Shown piece after piece: positions 61,608-64,000 of a stretch of 64,000 bases of DNA; the stretch's first letter is position 1, and each line of letters opens with the position of its first letter. The position numbers and the translations under genes were made by a program. Where the stretch lies: assembly GCA_017436345.1 (NCBI GenBank), contig JAFSDH010000002.1, positions 124,001 to 188,000 of the forward strand. The letters run 5' to 3'. Origin of the DNA: Bacilli bacterium (lineage in GTDB: Bacteria; Bacillota_I; Bacilli_A; RF39; UBA660). The notes beneath the pieces were generated by a model. That model was not told the DNA's origin and did not search any database. It saw only the letters and a program-made list of their open reading frames with translations.

Positions 61608-62567
61608 ATGGATAGTAATTTTGAAAGATATGAACAAATATTTTCTAGTGACAATCTATTGCAGATGGCACCTGAACACTTTAATTATTTCATTGGTGGT
61701 TTTATTAAAAACTGTATGGAATATATTGAAAATACAGATGATAATATGAATATCTACTATTCGTTTATGAATATATCCGGTTTAAATATTCCTAATCCTA
61801 TTAAATACAAAGTTATGTTAGAAGCAATGAAATCTCCTAAGCTGCGTCAAATAATATGGGATAAATCAATTACAGAAATTGCTGACTCATTAGGTGAAAC
61901 CTTAGGACTAACCAATCCAGAACTTTTAGAAGATTTAAGAGATGATCTTTTAGGACCAGATTTCCTCATGCTTGGATATCAAGCTAAAAGAGACTGGCCT
62001 GGTTTTATTGAAAGAATAGAACCATATGTAGAACAAAAAATAAATAGTGTTGAAGACCCAGAAAAAATTATTTTTTGGAGTAGTAGAGATACAACAGAAT
62101 TAAATGCTGAATATACAACTGTTGAAAATGCAACTATAGGTAATAAAATGTTATTTTTAGAAGGACTTGTTTTTATTAACTGGGCAAGTGAATCATCACA
62201 AATACCAACATTTTCTCCGTTTTGGGAAGAATTATCAGCAATGTATACCAAAACAGTTTTAACTAGATTAGAACAAGAAGAAAAAACGAGTATTCCTTTT
62301 TATAGTACGTCTGATGAAAAAGATGGCGTTAAATTTGGACCTATTTTTCAAAAAATAGAATTACCAATGATTTTAGAAAGTGGTATTGATACAATAAATA
62401 TAAATGTAAAAGATGGTTCTGAATACGCTCTCGATATTTATGGTTTAAGACAACAGTATCAAAGTATGAAAAAAGATCTTGAACCTGGTGTGTTAATTCC
62501 TATGATAAATCAGGAATTAAGAACTGTAACACAAACGTTAATAGGTGGTGAAAAACAACATGGATAG
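61608..62567 (+). CDS. Hypothetical protein, 319 aa
   Basis: An acidic, mostly helical soluble protein without a signal peptide, membrane segment or recognisable motif. It has few Cys. The start follows AGGGTTGATA, and a TATAAT lies about 33 bases upstream in an AT-rich gap of 96 bases after the phosphoesterase gene. Its stop overlaps the next start, so it is coupled to the 162-aa protein. The acidic composition suggests protein-protein contacts. Family not recognised. Confidence 0.6.
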   Translation: MDSNFERYEQIFSSDNLLQMAPEHFNYFIGGFIKNCMEYIENTDDNMNIYYSFMNISGLNIPNPIKYKVMLEAMKSPKLRQIIWDKSITEIADSLGETLGLTNPELLEDLRDDLLGPDFLMLGYQAKRDWPGFIERIEPYVEQKINSVEDPEKIIFWSSRDTTELNAEYTTVENATIGNKMLFLEGLVFINWASESSQIPTFSPFWEELSAMYTKTVLTRLEQEEKTSIPFYSTSDEKDGVKFGPIFQKIELPMILESGIDTININVKDGSEYALDIYGLRQQYQSMKKDLEPGVLIPMINQELRTVTQTLIGGEKQHG

Positions 62568-63048
62568 TAAATATGATAAATTAATATCTAGTATGCGTGA
62601 AATAAGAAACGATGAACTATTTGATCCAGAAGAATTAGATTCTTTAACAGAAGAAGAAAGAAAAAAAGTAGAATACGAAATTGTTTTTAATGTTTTATAT
62701 GGTAATCCTAATTTCTTTAAATTTATTCCGCATTTAGAAACATTTGATGCTAAAGGAATAAGAGATAAGATGGATTACAAATCTCTATCTGATACCAGTA
62801 TTATTGAACTGGATAGTCAAATCTATCGTGCTACTAATGACATGAATGATTTAAAAAGAATTATTCCTATGGCTTTAGACAACCAACAAGCTTTCTATAG
62901 TCTTGCTAAAATATATTCATATAATACTGAAAAAAATTTAGATGAGAATAATCAACAATTATTACCACATTTAAAAAAATGTTTAGATAATAAACAAGAT
63001 AAAAGTTATGAAACTATTTTTGAATCTGAAGTATTTAAATCAAAATAA
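62560..63048 (+). CDS. Hypothetical protein, 162 aa
   Basis: A helical, acidic soluble protein starting MDSKYDKLISSMREI. ATG 62560 is chosen over an in-frame GTG at 62545 because it fits the AGGTGG site and only then overlaps the previous gene by 8 bases. No motif is visible. It forms an operon with the 319-aa gene. A terminator follows at once. Confidence 0.6.
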   Translation: MDSKYDKLISSMREIRNDELFDPEELDSLTEEERKKVEYEIVFNVLYGNPNFFKFIPHLETFDAKGIRDKMDYKSLSDTSIIELDSQIYRATNDMNDLKRIIPMALDNQQAFYSLAKIYSYNTEKNLDENNQQLLPHLKKCLDNKQDKSYETIFESEVFKSK

Positions 63049-63075
63049 AATGAAACAGAAATGTTTCATTTTTTT
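63048..63075 (+). terminator. Terminator after the hypothetical pair
   Basis: Stem AAATGAAACA / TGTTTCATTT with a GAAA loop and Ts, overlapping the end of the stop codon. Confidence 0.85.
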
Positions 63076-63115
63076 ATATCTAATGATAAAATTAATTATA
63101 GAGTAGGTGTCTTGT

Positions 63116-64000
63116 ATGGAAGAAAAAAATAGTTTTAAAATCGTAAGAATTTTTTTAGTAATTTTTGTTTTATTAATAGGAATGTTATTTATAAAACCAT
63201 CAAATAATATTTTGACAAGTACTGATAACATTGTAAGCGAAGATATAGAAGTTAAAGATGTAGAAATAACATCTATAAAATTAAATTCAGGAGTTGAGTT
63301 AATAGCTAATTCTACTAATTCAGCTGATATGAAAAAAAATACTACTAATTTACAAAATGCTATTGATAAGGTATCAGAAAATGGTGGAGGAATAGTGTAT
63401 TTACCAGCTGGAACTTTTTACTTTGCACAAGGAGGAATTGCTGCTCATGGTAATGAAGATTATGCTATTAGATGTCGTAATAATGTTCATTTAAAAGGTG
63501 CTGGAACAAATGAAAATAGTGCTAGTGTAACTATATTAAAACCATATTATAATAACTCCAAGGCAGATGGTGGAATGGATATGTTCTATTTCAATAACTA
63601 TGCTGATACAGGATATAATGATGACGGTAAAGATGTAACGCCTGAAACCAAAAGAGATGTAACATATACAGATATGAATAATAAAACAGTAACATTAAAG
63701 AGTCAAACAGTTTATTTAATAGATGCCGATTTTTCTGACTTTATTGTTGATGGTGATTCATCACGTGGTGGAATAAAAAAATGCGGTGGTACTTATAAAA
63801 CTGATGGTAAAGGTTTTATGATTAATTTATTTAAAGATTGTGATTGGAATAATGTTGTTGTAAAAAATACAGATGCAACAGGTTTTGGAGTAGATTGTCC
63901 CCTTAATTCAACTATGACTAATTGTAAAGCTATAAATTGTGGTAAAGCTGCAGTACAAACCGATGGAGGAGCTTCTGGTTTTGGAATAGGAACAGGATAT
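63116..64000 (+). CDS. Membrane-anchored pectate-lyase-like right-handed beta-helix protein, 3' end outside window
   Basis: ATG 63116 follows GTAGGTG. The 295 visible codons encode a short cytoplasmic start, one membrane helix (IFLVIFVLLIGMLFI) and a linker, then LQNAIDKVSENGGGIVYLPAGTF. This last segment (split LQNAIDKVSENGG / GIVYLPAGTF) is the opening of Pectate_lyase_3/parallel beta-helix domains. Repeated short beta rungs follow (NNVHLKGAGTN, NSTMTNCKAINCG). Such domains bind or cleave polysaccharides at the cell surface. The end of the protein is not in the window, so catalytic residues cannot be judged. Confidence 0.8.
   Translation, partial: MEEKNSFKIVRIFLVIFVLLIGMLFIKPSNNILTSTDNIVSEDIEVKDVEITSIKLNSGVELIANSTNSADMKKNTTNLQNAIDKVSENGGGIVYLPAGTFYFAQGGIAAHGNEDYAIRCRNNVHLKGAGTNENSASVTILKPYYNNSKADGGMDMFYFNNYADTGYNDDGKDVTPETKRDVTYTDMNNKTVTLKSQTVYLIDADFSDFIVDGDSSRGGIKKCGGTYKTDGKGFMINLFKDCDWNNVVVKNTDATGFGVDCPLNSTMTNCKAINCGKAAVQTDGGASGFGIGTGY

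Noticed and set aside
61555-61749. 64-codon frame at the start of the 319-aa gene
   Set aside because: Overlaps the better supported ATG 61608, which has an RBS; no RBS of its own.

Overview
This is AT-rich bacterial DNA using the standard bacterial code. Gene starts carry strong AGGAGG-type ribosome binding sites, extended -10 promoters (TGnTATAAT) are common, and intergenic gaps are short and closed by hairpin-plus-T terminators. Pyruvate:ferredoxin oxidoreductase, an ER/SipW-type signal peptidase, Ig-like (BIG2) and Listeria-Bacteroides (InlB_B) repeat surface proteins and low GC together suggest an anaerobic, probably host-associated and uncultured Bacillota (Bacilli/Mollicutes-like or Clostridia-like). 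The exact lineage is inference. I saw no rRNA, tRNA, CRISPR array, integrase or insertion sequence.

Region 1 (1-9033): the 3' part of a membrane-anchored BIG2-repeat protein, nifJ, two tandem zinc-ribbon/membrane/thioredoxin proteins, and recG. Two candidate small structured RNAs with their own promoters and terminators flank recG. They share a perfectly complementary 10-nt C-rich/G-rich motif.

Region 2 (9070-29617): an accessory, defence-like region. It begins with a Fic protein having a C-terminal winged helix, a 1199-aa protein with a nuclease-like N-terminal domain, and a Ser/Thr protein kinase. These three genes look like one operon. The same triple half-site (AAAGTGCAA) occurs upstream of the fic promoter and again inside fic. 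Next come ndk and a nucleotidyltransferase, a complete type I restriction-modification locus (hsdM-hsdS-hsdR) with an in-frame 12-bp repeat tract in hsdS, and an HTH/DUF4145-like gene pair. An ABC multidrug-type exporter follows, preceded by a 42-codon leader ORF that runs through a terminator (BmrB-like attenuation). The region ends with a RelE-like toxin, an XRE-ImmA/IrrE protein and a DUF6414-like protein.

Region 3 (30552-38561): a tight seven-gene operon encoding a degenerate Nudix-radical SAM fusion, a P-loop kinase, a leucine-rich-repeat protein with an unknown C-terminus, an ATP-grasp-like protein, a GHMP kinase-sugar nucleotidyltransferase fusion, a methyltransferase and a Nudix hydrolase. 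It looks like an undescribed pathway for making or activating a small molecule or sugar.

Region 4 (38797-51288): cell-surface genes. A SipW/TasA-like operon is followed by an atypical kinase-like gene, a large InlB_B-repeat surface protein, several small membrane or zinc-ribbon proteins, a YunG-like/Ada zinc-domain fusion and a zinc-ribbon/membrane/Ig-like receptor-type protein.

Region 5 (51365-64000): a DUF3592-like protein, then a second compact cluster (Gfo/Idh oxidoreductase, P-loop kinase, methylthiotransferase-like radical SAM enzyme and two duplicated nucleotidyltransferases). Its promoter overlaps stacked palindromes. A putative methyltransferase, a 1304-aa helical protein with a C-terminal metallophosphoesterase, two unknown proteins and the start of a membrane-anchored pectate-lyase-like beta-helix protein complete the window.
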